Of a stretch of 64,000 bases of DNA, positions 52,777 through 62,832 are shown one piece after another (the first letter of the stretch is position 1; each line of letters opens with the position of its first letter). The DNA is taken from positions 2,170,001-2,234,000 of the forward strand of contig NZ_CP017560.1 in NCBI RefSeq assembly GCF_001753205.1, written 5' to 3'. The translations under genes were made by a program, and so were the position numbers. This DNA comes from Sporosarcina ureilytica (GTDB lineage Bacteria > Bacillota > Bacilli > Bacillales_A > Planococcaceae). The notes beneath the pieces were generated by a model. The model did not search any database and was not told where the DNA came from. It saw only the letters and a program-made list of their open reading frames with translations.

Positions 52777-54063
52777 CTACTCTAATTGTTCTTGGGGATT
52801 AGTTTTAATCATGACGTGATATACGTAATAGACAAGGGCTCCGATAACAGCACCGTTGATTGCAGGGATAAAAAATGGAATGAATAATGCGCTGAGACCT
52901 CCAATTAACCATGCCAAAATACCTGGCCAGTAAATACCCTGTTTCTTATTGAAGGTCCCTTTAGAAACGAGAAAATATTCACTGATTATGACTCCTGCTG
53001 CTGGAGAAACGAATGCTGCTAATATACCAAGGAATTCGATGAAATATTGCATAATACCGAACAGCGAAAGTAATGTGCCAAGGATACCCGCGACGAGTGT
53101 CCACCAAAAGCGACTCCATCCAAAAACTTTTGTTAATGCGAGACCTGCACTGTAAGATGAAGTTATATTTGTAGACCATTGCATGATAATGACGAGTGCT
53201 AGTGAAATGAGTGGTAACCCAAGTTGCTTCATCACTGCGGCTATATTCCAAGGCTCATCAATGTCTCCAAGTGAAGAAGCAGAGATTCCCATCATAGCTG
53301 CAATAACTGTTAAAATAAGCATTGGAGGGAATATTCCGACAACTCCTGATAAACTTACGTGTGATAGTTTGTTTTTCGTCCACCGAGTATAGTCGGCAAC
53401 AAAGCTTGCACCAACAACCATACTCCCGACAATTAAATTAATGCCCCATATAATTGATTGTTGTGTTGCAGGTTCAAAGCTCCATAATCCTTCTAATCCT
53501 GTGATGCTAATTGCTTTGTTAAAACCATAAATTGTAATGATGATAATGGCGGGTATTGCCAGGTAATCGAGCCATGCCATACTGATGACGCCATACATTG
53601 CTGGAATACAGAAGATAATACCAAGCGCAATCATAATCCACGGGAGCAGTGCTTCATTACCCCCAAGCACTTCATTTAGTGCTTCTGAGGCAATAGCTAC
53701 TTGTACTCCATACCAACCAACGCAAGGAATAATTGTAATAATAAACGCAGTTGCAATATTCGATCCTTTTACACCAAAAGCAGACTCTCCAATCACGTAA
53801 GTGTTGAGTCCTTCACGTGCTCCAATGTAACCAATCGGCACGTAAAAAACAAAGACGAGTAAAAAAACAGCTGCTACGATGGCGAATATTGATTGAGCCA
53901 ATGAAAGTCCAGAAATAAGTGCACCTCCACTAGCAAATGAAGAGAGTGCTGCTGTCATCCCAAAGTAAATTGCAGCTACTGTAAACCAGTGTTTACGTTT
54001 GTTTTCCGGGATTGGGCTTTGTGCATATTTACCTTCTTCTTCGTTGACATCGTATGATTTCAT
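52777..54063 (-). CDS. NCS1-family nucleobase/hydantoin permease (CodB-like)
   Basis: 428 residues with twelve hydrophobic segments. YFGMTAALSSFASGGALISG at the first segments and ADYTRWTKN in the middle are typical of NCS1 cytosine/purine/hydantoin symporters. It lies at the 3' end of the hydantoin cluster on the same strand, so a hydantoin-like or purine-derived substrate is likely. Confidence 0.88.
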   Translation of the reverse strand: MKSYDVNEEEGKYAQSPIPENKRKHWFTVAAIYFGMTAALSSFASGGALISGLSLAQSIFAIVAAVFLLVFVFYVPIGYIGAREGLNTYVIGESAFGVKGSNIATAFIITIIPCVGWYGVQVAIASEALNEVLGGNEALLPWIMIALGIIFCIPAMYGVISMAWLDYLAIPAIIIITIYGFNKAISITGLEGLWSFEPATQQSIIWGINLIVGSMVVGASFVADYTRWTKNKLSHVSLSGVVGIFPPMLILTVIAAMMGISASSLGDIDEPWNIAAVMKQLGLPLISLALVIIMQWSTNITSSYSAGLALTKVFGWSRFWWTLVAGILGTLLSLFGIMQYFIEFLGILAAFVSPAAGVIISEYFLVSKGTFNKKQGIYWPGILAWLIGGLSALFIPFFIPAINGAVIGALVYYVYHVMIKTNPQEQLE

Positions 54064-54167
54064 TCATATATCCCCCTTTTATTTGTACTCAAAAATGTAA
54101 AAATGACAAATCCTATGTCTTGTTTAAGAGAATAAGACATAGGATTTGATTTCTCTATCCCCCTTTG

Positions 54168-55319
54168 TCACCCATTAATGCGTGTGAACTCATTCAATTT
54201 TTCCACTGGTGTATAATCGTGTGTGAGACCAAAAGCTTCTGGTCCACAAACTTCAATACCTTTTTCTGTTCTTAGTTTTGTATCGGCAGGGATGAGTAGC
54301 ACATAACCACGGTAACCATATTTAATGATATCTGTGCGTATCGCTTCTCCCGTTTCTGGATTGAGTAAGATAATTAAATCAGGTGGTAATGAACAAATAA
54401 TGCCATTAATATCTAATTGTAACCATTCATTTTGGAAAACAATGCGTGCAGTAGAACCTTTATGCTCATCAATACCTTCCATCGTTATTGTCCCTGATGA
54501 AAAACCTTGTGTCATCTCTACACCGAAATCACGGTGGAGATCTACTACTTTTCCTTTAAACGCTATGATGCCTTCCGTTAGTTCAGCAATATCATGAATT
54601 GGCTCTGTATTATTCATCCGATTGGTACGTACAATGGCGCCAATTTCTTGAGCTTTTGTCACTGTGTGATAAATTGCAGTGCGTTTCATTTCACAACCAG
54701 TCATTGGATAACCAGCCGTCCAAGAAATCCCACCATATGCCATGGCCGCACTACGTATTATGCCTTCAGAAATTTTCCCGTTATCAGAATGCACTAAGCT
54801 GACATGCCCTTTTTCGCTTGCAGCGGCTACAGGCGAAGGACTTATTCCTCCAATATAGAAAGAAGTCATGTGCAACTCTGGAAATGCACGCCCCATCCCA
54901 TCCGCATTGATAACTGGAATACCTAGTGCACCAGCTACTGCTAGTGGAATAATCGTATTCACCCCACCAGCTTCTGCGGGGATAATCGCACGCACTTGTT
55001 GGTTCAAGTAGCGTGAAATTGTTTCTAAACTTGTAAACACCTCCTTGCCTCCTGGGGGCTTTTCAGTTAATACAACAGGTGCTCCAAGGCAACCAACGAA
55101 GGCGACGAGTGCATCATTAGGTACATCATCGGGTTCTATGAGTACAATATCGTTCGCATCATTTAAAATTTCTTGTGCCCATAAGTAACCGATATCTGGG
55201 TCTCCACCCCCTCCTGTTGCTAAAATGGTCGAACCCATGGTAATATCAATTAAATCTTGTGTCTTAATAACGGTGTAATCAGTTACTTTCCACTCTCGTA
55301 AAATATCGTATACAGACAT
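54168..55319 (-). CDS. DUF917 protein, copy 1 (S-methylthiohydantoin desulfurase-like)
   Basis: 383 residues; TILATGGGGDPDIGYLWAQ near the N-terminus, VGCLGAPVVLTEKPPGGKE and PAEAGGVNTIIPLAVAG are DUF917 hallmarks. One member of the family is annotated as S-methyl thiohydantoin desulfurase; the others are uncharacterised but accompany hydantoinase/oxoprolinase genes, as here. A paralogue is four genes away, at 56733-57904. Confidence 0.85.
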   Translation of the reverse strand: MSVYDILREWKVTDYTVIKTQDLIDITMGSTILATGGGGDPDIGYLWAQEILNDANDIVLIEPDDVPNDALVAFVGCLGAPVVLTEKPPGGKEVFTSLETISRYLNQQVRAIIPAEAGGVNTIIPLAVAGALGIPVINADGMGRAFPELHMTSFYIGGISPSPVAAASEKGHVSLVHSDNGKISEGIIRSAAMAYGGISWTAGYPMTGCEMKRTAIYHTVTKAQEIGAIVRTNRMNNTEPIHDIAELTEGIIAFKGKVVDLHRDFGVEMTQGFSSGTITMEGIDEHKGSTARIVFQNEWLQLDINGIICSLPPDLIILLNPETGEAIRTDIIKYGYRGYVLLIPADTKLRTEKGIEVCGPEAFGLTHDYTPVEKLNEFTRING

Positions 55320-55334
55320 TTTTTCACCCCTCTC

Positions 55335-56435
55335 TCATCGAATGAGTAGCTCTCTAGGTGATGATGTCAGCACTTCACAACCTTCGCTTGTAACGAGAAT
55401 CATATCTTCAATACGCGCTGCACCGATTCCATCTACATAGATTCCTGGCTCAATTGTTATAACCATATTCTCTTCTAGCATACTCTCTTCCCCTTGATCA
55501 ACAATTGGATACTCATGGATACTAACTCCTATACCATGGCCGGTAAGATGAGGAAATGCTTCCCCATAGCCATTCTCTGTAATAAAATTACGTGCAATCG
55601 AATCAATGAAATGCGCACTTTGCCCTGGTTTAATAGCCGAGATGGCATGTTGTTGTGCTGCGAGTGCAATGTCGAAAATCTCTTGTTGTTCTGCATTTAC
55701 TGAATCAAGTGCGAATGTCCGTGTAATGTCTGAACAATAACCTTGATAAATTGCGCCCATATCAAACAAAATAAGTTCGTGTGGTGCAATTACTTTGTCT
55801 GTAGAAATACGTCGTGGCAATGCGCCGTCTAGACCAGACATAATGAATGGCTCAAATGAAAATAATTCAGCACCATTTTTCTCCATAATATATTTGGCAA
55901 ATCCTGTTGCTTCTTGTTCTGTTATGTTATCATTTTTTGCTACATAGTCTTTCACTGCATCCATTGTTAGACTGGCAATTGCTGCCGATTTTCGAAGTGT
56001 AGTGACTTCTGCTGGTGTCTTTAATTTAAACTGTTGGGTGATTAGGTCATCAATTGATCGAAGTTCGCCACGGAAAATTGACTGCACATAATCTAAGTGA
56101 TTCATTGTAATGCCTACTCTCTCGATACCGACAGTACGCCAATTTGCTTTGACCATTTTTCGTAAAGGAGCCAAATAGTCAGGTGTATCTTCAAGAAAAG
56201 ATTCTATAGTATCAATCCAACAGTCTCTTACTGCTCGTTTGTAATCAAGCTTTGGTACTAAAAATGCGATAGTACCATCTTTTTCTATAATCAATACAGA
56301 TTCGGTCAAAGAATTAGAACGAAAGCCCGTAAAGTAGCGAATGCTACTTTGATTGAATAACACAATTGCATCAATCTCTTGTTGTTGCATACGCTGGATG
56401 AATTGCTTTACCCTCAATTGAAAATCAAATTGCAT
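55335..56435 (-). CDS. M24-family Xaa-Pro peptidase/creatinase-like
   Basis: 366 residues with a creatinase-type N-terminal domain and pita-bread C-terminal domain. Metal ligands appear in LILFDMGAIYQGYCSDITRTF (two Asp), HLTGHGIGVSIHEYP (His) and ITIEPGIYVDGIGAARIEDM (two Glu). It may cleave an amide in the degradation of the cluster's substrate instead of acting on prolyl peptides. Confidence 0.9.
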   Translation of the reverse strand: MQFDFQLRVKQFIQRMQQQEIDAIVLFNQSSIRYFTGFRSNSLTESVLIIEKDGTIAFLVPKLDYKRAVRDCWIDTIESFLEDTPDYLAPLRKMVKANWRTVGIERVGITMNHLDYVQSIFRGELRSIDDLITQQFKLKTPAEVTTLRKSAAIASLTMDAVKDYVAKNDNITEQEATGFAKYIMEKNGAELFSFEPFIMSGLDGALPRRISTDKVIAPHELILFDMGAIYQGYCSDITRTFALDSVNAEQQEIFDIALAAQQHAISAIKPGQSAHFIDSIARNFITENGYGEAFPHLTGHGIGVSIHEYPIVDQGEESMLEENMVITIEPGIYVDGIGAARIEDMILVTSEGCEVLTSSPRELLIR

Positions 56436-56457
56436 CTTTATTCCCTCCTACTTCCTC

Positions 56458-56736
56458 TTACAGAACGTCCTCAATCTCTTCTTCAATCTCTGGATTAATA
56501 ATAAATATTTTTTGTGGTATACGTGATTCAATGCTCGAACCAGATTGACTTGTTAACTCAACTAAAATAAAAGTCTTTACAAGTGTGTCTAAATGCGTCT
56601 TACAAATTTCTTTTTCCTCTTCACTGACCTCGTCGAGTAAGTCTTTGTTTGAAATATAGGGTTGCTCATAGACACGTAAGAGCAAGTCACGATACATATT
56701 ATCCTCTTCGATTAACTGCTTCACTTGATTAATCAT
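56458..56736 (-). CDS. Small acidic protein of the hydantoin cluster
   Basis: 92 residues, mostly helical and acidic (SEEEKEICKTHLDTLVKTFILVEL), with a C-terminal strand. Its start overlaps the stop of the second DUF917 gene by four bases, so it is translationally coupled. Could be a small winged-helix or subunit; not recognised. Confidence 0.7.
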   Translation of the reverse strand: MINQVKQLIEEDNMYRDLLLRVYEQPYISNKDLLDEVSEEEKEICKTHLDTLVKTFILVELTSQSGSSIESRIPQKIFIINPEIEEEIEDVL

Positions 56737-57904
56737 TCGTCTCGTTCCTTTCTAGTCATGATTTCTTCAACGCTCTCGTATTCTTCTTCATAACCAAAAT
56801 AGCTTGGGCCAAAGCTATCCAGACCTTTTTGTGTACGCATTCTTTCTTGTGCAGGAATAAGAAGAATTGATCCACGATATCCGTATTTCATAATATCTGT
56901 TCGAATTGGTTCGCCTGTTTCATTATCTAAGATTGTAATCAAATCTGGGGGTAAACAAAGTGTTTCGTCATCTACTTTGAGACGTAACCACTCGTTTTGG
57001 AAGTCGATTTCAGCTATTTGTCCTTTATAATCTCCGACCCCTTCCATAATCACTTTTCCAGCAGAGAACCCTGTTGTTGCTTCTCCACCGAAATTACGGT
57101 GAATGTCGATGATTTTCCCGTTGAAAACTCTATAACTATCGACATCACGAGTTTCTTTAAGCTTTTTAATAATTTCTTCAATTGGATCCGCATGACTTTT
57201 ACGTGCGTCCATCACTGCTTTACCGATTTCCCAAGCAATGCTTTGCGAATGGATAATAGATTTATCTTTCACTTCTTGTCCCGTCAGTGGATACGAAGCT
57301 TTCCAAGAAATTCCACCGTATGTCATCGCTGCATGACGTGCAATACGCTCTGCACGAATGTCATCCTCTTTAGTATCAATAATTGTCAGGTTCCCGCGGT
57401 CATCAACGGATACTGCTGGAGATGCATGACTACCATTGGCTACCCATGAGGTTTGATGCAATTCTGGAAATGCACGGTTCATTCCATCTGCATCGACAAC
57501 TGGAATATCTAATTCACCGGCAATTGCATAAGCAACCGTCGAGTTAACACCACCGGCTTCGAATGGGATGACTATTTCCAGTTCGTCATCCAAATAACGT
57601 GATAGTTCTGTAAACGCTTTTTTCAAAACGTTCGAACTTGGTGGTTTCTCTGTTAACACGATTGGCGCTCCGAGACAACCCACGCTGGCACCACGCACAT
57701 CATTTGGCAAGTCAAACGGATCAATCATTACGACATCTTTTCCTTTTTCGAGGGTATCTAATGTCCAAAGTAAACCAATACCCGGGTCCCCCCCCCCCCT
57801 GTTGCCAAAATAGACGCACCTAATGTAATTTCCTCAATTGCTTTTTTATCAATTACGGTATAGTTTGTAATTCCCCATTTTTCAAGCTTTTTATATACGC
57901 TCAT
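56733..57904 (-). pseudogene. DUF917 protein, copy 2, out of frame at a G12 tract
   Basis: ATG 57904 begins a DUF917 protein (KKLEKWGITNYTVIDKKAIE, ILATG), but at 57788-57799 there are 12 G on the coding strand where 13 are needed for TGGGGDP; the rest (DPFDLPNDVRGASVGCLG to the end) is in the next frame. Total length 1,172 is one base short of 391 codons. The remainder has no other damage, consistent with a reversible phase-variable switch instead of decay. Confidence 0.8.
57788..57799 (-). repeat. G12 homopolymer in DUF917 copy 2
   Basis: Twelve C on the plus strand, at residues 36-39 of the gene, inside the glycine-rich motif; copy 1 encodes the same glycines with mixed codons (GGAGGGGGTGGAGAC). 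Confidence 0.95.
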
Positions 57905-57946
57905 ATATAACTCTCCTCTAATAATAAATGGTCATTCGTTTTCCAA

Positions 57947-59545
57947 TCAGTTAAAAATCTCGCCTTTAACACGTACTCGAATCTTTTGACGTTTGCCAGG
58001 CATATAAGCGAATGGAATTTCTTCGATATCCATAATAGTTGCTGTGTCTTTCAAACCACCTGCTACCTCTAAATTATTTTTTGCACTTTCAATTACTTTG
58101 TTAATCGCTTCTTTGCGATCCTCTATTTCTAAATCGAAGACAGCTTCTGCATATGCGCTAATTTCAGCAATAGTTGCCCCGACTGCACCGCATACTTCAA
58201 AGTGGTCTGGGTTAATTACCTTTGACGTTCCTGCTATGTCTTTTTTAGGCATTGTCGTCGCCCCCCCCCCTACAATGAGTGCAGGGATATCTTCTGGCGT
58301 TGTTTTCATTTGATCTATTGTGATTTCAAGTAACTCTTTAATTTTCTCCGTTGATTGGATAACAAGTGAATCTGACAACTGTTCAATTTTCTCTGGGTGT
58401 GTGACAAAGTTCGTTTCAAATATCTCCAAGTTTTCACCGATGTCATCGCGCGCCACAGCTATGTCATGTACTGTCAGCATTGGTCCCCCGAATGAACGCC
58501 CAAGATTGACTAAATTGTATCCTGTACTTTCTGGACCGATGCCAAGTACCGATGTCCCTTTGTTCTTAATGATCGTTCCTCCCCCGAGTGCAATTGATAA
58601 TAAGTCTGGGCAGCGAATGTTCGTTTTGACTCCACCAATGGATACAGTAATAGCCGACTCACGTGGGAAGCCATCGACGATGTAACCGACGTCTGTCGAC
58701 GTTCCACCGACATCTGCTACTACACCGTTTGTCACACCTGATAAATGTACTGCGCCACGAACACTCGCAGCTGGACCAGACGCTACAGTGAAAATCGGAT
58801 AGTCGATAGCGTAATCGGCTGACATAACACTGCCATCATTTTGTACAACGAACAGTGGTGCTGTAATCCCACGATTTTCTGCCGCTTGGCGCAAGGCATT
58901 TATCGACCGTTGCATAACTGAAATTACGGAAGCGTTCAGAATTGTTGAGTTCTCTCGCTCTAGCAAAGAAATTGTTGAAATATTTTGTGAAAGGGTAAGT
59001 AAGATGTCGTCGCCTAACATTTCTTTAATAATTGTTGCTGCCCGATTTTCATGATCAGGAATCATTGGAGAAAAGACACCTGTAACCGCAACCGAATCTA
59101 CTTTTCCTTTCAAGTGTTCACATGCCTGGCGAATAGCATCCTCATCGAGTGGCACAATGTCGCGTCCATCATATTCTGAACCACCGCGGATGATGAATAC
59201 GTTGTCTTTTCCGCCGATTGCTTTCTTCAAATCTTTTGGCCAACCTGTCAATGGAGGAATTGCAGTTGTCGCAGGTGCACCAATTCGAATAATCCCTACT
59301 TTATTCAAGTTTTTACGTTCAATGATTGCGTTTGTTGTATGAGTAGTACCAAAAGATATCATACCGATTTCTTTTGCATCGACTTTGCTTTTATTCAAAA
59401 GCTCATCCATTGCATTGATAATACCTGTTGTTACATCCTCAGTTGTAAGCGTTTTCGCTTTTGATAAAATAGTAGTCCCCTTGACGATAACTCCGTCTGT
59501 AAATGTTCCCCCAACGTCAAATCCAATACGTAATTCTTTTCCCAT
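57947..59545 (-). CDS. Hydantoinase/oxoprolinase-family (HyuA-like) protein
   Basis: 532 residues starting with the ASKHA phosphate loop GFDVGGTFTDGV; FGTTHTTNAIIER, VVADVGGTSTDVG and GGTIIKNKG follow, all family features of ATP-dependent N-methylhydantoinase A and oxoprolinase. The ATG at 59545 follows GAAGGG. It would open a hydantoin or lactam ring at the cost of ATP. A run of ten G on the coding strand (58261-58270, in IVGGGATT, about residue 426) is in frame. Confidence 0.9.
   Translation of the reverse strand: MGKELRIGFDVGGTFTDGVIVKGTTILSKAKTLTTEDVTTGIINAMDELLNKSKVDAKEIGMISFGTTHTTNAIIERKNLNKVGIIRIGAPATTAIPPLTGWPKDLKKAIGGKDNVFIIRGGSEYDGRDIVPLDEDAIRQACEHLKGKVDSVAVTGVFSPMIPDHENRAATIIKEMLGDDILLTLSQNISTISLLERENSTILNASVISVMQRSINALRQAAENRGITAPLFVVQNDGSVMSADYAIDYPIFTVASGPAASVRGAVHLSGVTNGVVADVGGTSTDVGYIVDGFPRESAITVSIGGVKTNIRCPDLLSIALGGGTIIKNKGTSVLGIGPESTGYNLVNLGRSFGGPMLTVHDIAVARDDIGENLEIFETNFVTHPEKIEQLSDSLVIQSTEKIKELLEITIDQMKTTPEDIPALIVGGGATTMPKKDIAGTSKVINPDHFEVCGAVGATIAEISAYAEAVFDLEIEDRKEAINKVIESAKNNLEVAGGLKDTATIMDIEEIPFAYMPGKRQKIRVRVKGEIFN
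58261..58270 (-). repeat. G10 homopolymer in the HyuA-like gene
   Basis: Ten C on the plus strand encoding three glycines and the start of GCG; frame is open at this length. Confidence 0.95.
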
Positions 59546-59578
59546 AAAAACCCTTCCTTTTACAAAGTGTATTTTCAA

Positions 59579-60030
59579 ACTTAGTAAGGATGAAATGAGC
59601 TACAAAGCACTCGAAAATGCATGAACATTCACTCAAATAGCCTTATGTAATAGTGTGTAGGATGGCAGAAAATATTTATATAGTCACCGTTAACAAATAA
59701 TTCTAATTTCTTTGTATGAAAATGCCAAAGAATGTAATATAGAAAAGAAAATAGCTTTAATGTAAATTACTTTTTTCAAAAAAATAAGCCCCTAACGACC
59801 TTGTATAAGATGTTTAGTTATCATACTAAACATTATAGAAGGGGACGTTACGGACTATAATGATTCAACTATATATTAGGATAATAGTTTTTATGATTGA
59901 TCAACAAATTAAAGGACTTATCTATAAATCTAGTTATTTGATTATAAGAAAATGAAGTTCCATATTAGATTCATGAATTTGTGGAATCAAACGCTAGTTA
60001 GAACTCATCTTATATTGAAATCAGTTATTA
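59579..60030. other. Intergenic stretch between PucR-like and HyuA-like genes
   Basis: ATGTTTAGT (59810-59818) and ACTAAACAT (59825-59833) form a 9-bp hairpin, inside wider CCCC/GGGG arms at 59789-59846. The promoter of the hydantoin operon is expected here; no single strong sigma-A site stands out. Confidence 0.5.
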
Positions 60031-61719
60031 TTACAAGCTATTACGGTGTAGTAAGCGTAATGCAAACTGTAGCTCAAATATTGTATCAGCTTTCTCAAAT
60101 ATCGCTTCATCCTGAAAAATTTTTTTTAATTGTTGTACGCGATAACGCACTGTATTTGGATGTAAGAACAAATCATCTGCTGTCTCTTTATAGTTCATAT
60201 TGTTATTCATAAATGATTCCAAGGTTGATAATAAATCATGTTGACGTACAGGCTCAAGCGACAAAATCGGATTGAGTGTATGTTCATAAAATTGCTTGAT
60301 GTAGTAATCATTGGTTACATTTGTAAACACTTTTGTAAAACCAATGTTATCAAATTGAGTCAAAGTTTTGCCTTGGCGCTTACCTTCTTCTACTGCTTGA
60401 ACAGCTTCATGATACGCATAAATGACATTTGTCGTTGATTTTGAACTCAAACCAAATGTCACTGACACCGTTGGGAAATAGTAAGAAATGTTCTCTTCTA
60501 CTTTTCTTGCGACGGCTAGCCGAGTTTGTGGAGTAACTTGTGAGAGATATATAATGAGCATATCCTTGAGCCAAAGGGCCGTACTTTCTTTTGGCAACTC
60601 AGTTACAATATATTTCAAAATCCGAGATTTTAGATTATTACTAAATTCTGTTTCATACTGCTTTGGCGTCGTGAATTGATTATCCACCATACTCATTAAT
60701 AAGACGGCAGCTTGTTCATCAAATGTCACCCGGAGGTGTGCAAACGCTTTACTCGCTTCTTTTTTATTCTGATCGAATAAGAGTGCACGATTGGCACGGT
60801 CCATAAGCTTGAAATTGATTTTTTTTGTTTTTTCTTTCTCAAGTTTCAATGCATTGACTGTGTCATTTAGCACTTTACCAATCAATACTTGATTTGGCAT
60901 ACCAACTACACATAGTATAGATTTTAAATAATAATTGTGATTTATCGGAGCTAAAATTACATCTAAGCGATGTTCTGAGGTACTTATCTTGATATGTAAT
61001 GTATTATCATTCATGAATAACTTAATTAAGTTTTGCTGATTGATAAATTGTCGAAACTCTCTTGAATGTAACGTTTTTAAGACTTGTGAATCTTTCACGT
61101 CATGTGAGCTAGCATGCGGTGTCATATCAACATCAAATAATATAATTTCGCTGCTTATTGTATTTGAAACACGCTCAATCATCTGCTCCAAATTCACGTG
61201 TTGAGACAAAAATTGGAACAATACTTGATTGATTTCACTCGACACACCAATATCTTCCTCTTTAGACATCAATTCTAACTTAAATACAGTCTCAATCATA
61301 TCTGAATATGTCACATGGGCGTGCAATAATACGATAGGAAATTTGCTCTCTTCCGCATAAATAAGTGTCTCCCCAAAAATTGGAACTTCTTGCGAAGCGT
61401 TATTGCCAGGGTGAAAAGCTAAGCAAGATGCACCACCTTTGACTAACTGATTCACTAATGACAACTGTTGTTCTATTGTACAAAAGTTCTCCAACGTCGT
61501 TAAAGCGAGTTCCCCCCCTAAAATCCACGTTTTAAAATCTTTTACCTCAATGACCGAAGCTCGTTGAATTACGATATGATCAATTTCACGCGGAATGAAT
61601 GACTTTGTGAATAAACTATCCAATTGAAGAAATTTTTGTAACGGGACACCTCGTCTTAAAATACGTTGTTGTGAAGTCCCTAATATACTCTCATCTACTA
61701 CTTGGTATTCGATATTCAT
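60031..61719 (-). CDS. PucR-family transcriptional regulator
   Basis: 562 residues: N-terminal PucR-type domain (SLFTKSFIPREIDHIVIQRA, LAFHPGNNASQEVPIFG), a central GGDEF-like CdaR region, and a C-terminal PucR helix-turn-helix (NNNMNYKETADDLFLHPNTVRYRVQQLKKI). PucR controls purine catabolism in Bacillus; here it is upstream and on the same strand as the hydantoin cluster and is the probable activator. Confidence 0.9.
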   Translation of the reverse strand: MNIEYQVVDESILGTSQQRILRRGVPLQKFLQLDSLFTKSFIPREIDHIVIQRASVIEVKDFKTWILGGELALTTLENFCTIEQQLSLVNQLVKGGASCLAFHPGNNASQEVPIFGETLIYAEESKFPIVLLHAHVTYSDMIETVFKLELMSKEEDIGVSSEINQVLFQFLSQHVNLEQMIERVSNTISSEIILFDVDMTPHASSHDVKDSQVLKTLHSREFRQFINQQNLIKLFMNDNTLHIKISTSEHRLDVILAPINHNYYLKSILCVVGMPNQVLIGKVLNDTVNALKLEKEKTKKINFKLMDRANRALLFDQNKKEASKAFAHLRVTFDEQAAVLLMSMVDNQFTTPKQYETEFSNNLKSRILKYIVTELPKESTALWLKDMLIIYLSQVTPQTRLAVARKVEENISYYFPTVSVTFGLSSKSTTNVIYAYHEAVQAVEEGKRQGKTLTQFDNIGFTKVFTNVTNDYYIKQFYEHTLNPILSLEPVRQHDLLSTLESFMNNNMNYKETADDLFLHPNTVRYRVQQLKKIFQDEAIFEKADTIFELQFALRLLHRNSL

Positions 61720-61962
61720 AGCAATCTCCCTCCGTTTCTAGTTGCTCTGTATAATTTCATCTTAAATATTCATTTGATGGACTTTTTACTTTAGCAATCA
61801 TAGAATCAATGACAAAACTACTCCAGGCATTTTGTTATACAATATTAAGTTGCTTTATTCTCATAACTTTCCCTCGAAATAATAATATATAGCTTCCAAA
61901 TCACCTTATTATTGTAATGAAAATGTAGTATGTTATTTATGTCTTATGTTATATCGTTTCTT

Positions 61963-62832
61963 TTATAAATATTTATCAACGGTTGTATTGGAAACCGCTA
62001 AATAATGGTCAGTCAATGTCGTGATGGATTGGTGGCCGGTTTGCTGTGCGATGGTATGAACATCCGCGCCAGCTTCATGCATGGCGCTCACCTGTGTTTT
62101 ACGGAGCTTATACGGCACAAATCCTAACAAACGTTGAATGAGCTTGTAATAGCCCCCCTCGGTGATTTGAGCGCTCTCATAATGCCCCCAACGACTTACA
62201 CGGCCAACAAAATAATCATCTGGCTGTAACTTGTACGTTTCTATGTAATCGCGCACGGCTTTCACGGTTTCTTGTGTCAATCGCTTCTGATGCCATTCTT
62301 TTTGTTTTTTTAAATACACCGCAACGGATCGGCCAGCCAAATTAAAATCACGTATCTGCATCCGAACCATTTCAGTTGGTCGATTTGCTGTAATTAAATT
62401 GACCAGACAAATGGCTTTTTCTCGTGGCTCCATGGCATGCACCATCTCCATGACTTCATGTTTGATTGCTGGTGGTTGTCCTTCTCTTCGGGTTTGTTCT
62501 TTGTAGGCTTCCAGTTGGAACACAGCACGTAACTGCGACAACGTTTCTTGCTGTTTTGGTGTTATGTCCAGCTCCAGGGCAACTTCTAAATATTTTTTAA
62601 CAGCTGCATACCGGCGCTCAAACGTCGATTTTTTGACCTTTTGCGTCTGGATTGAGTAGGCCAGGTAGTTTAATAGCGCTTCTACGTCTTCGTTTTGCTG
62701 CGTTTCCGTACAATAAACGCCAAATAGCCGGATATCACCCGCATAGCGCTCCGGAATCGTCTGCACTTGTTCCAATAAATCAGCTCGTTGCTGCGTGTGC
62801 TGCAACTTTTTCAACTGCAATAATTCACCCAT
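61963..62832 (-). CDS. Tyrosine recombinase/integrase-like protein
   Basis: 289 residues: an N-terminal SAM-like core-binding domain and a catalytic domain with the first Arg in ANRPTEMVRM, second Arg in PYKLRKTQVS, His in GHQSITTL and the nucleophile Tyr in TDHYL. The usual His of the HxxR box appears as Tyr. ATG 62832 follows GAGGGG. No attachment sites or companion genes are seen; it could be a resident recombinase of the kind found singly in Lysinibacillus-like genomes. Confidence 0.8.
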   Translation of the reverse strand: MGELLQLKKLQHTQQRADLLEQVQTIPERYAGDIRLFGVYCTETQQNEDVEALLNYLAYSIQTQKVKKSTFERRYAAVKKYLEVALELDITPKQQETLSQLRAVFQLEAYKEQTRREGQPPAIKHEVMEMVHAMEPREKAICLVNLITANRPTEMVRMQIRDFNLAGRSVAVYLKKQKEWHQKRLTQETVKAVRDYIETYKLQPDDYFVGRVSRWGHYESAQITEGGYYKLIQRLLGFVPYKLRKTQVSAMHEAGADVHTIAQQTGHQSITTLTDHYLAVSNTTVDKYL

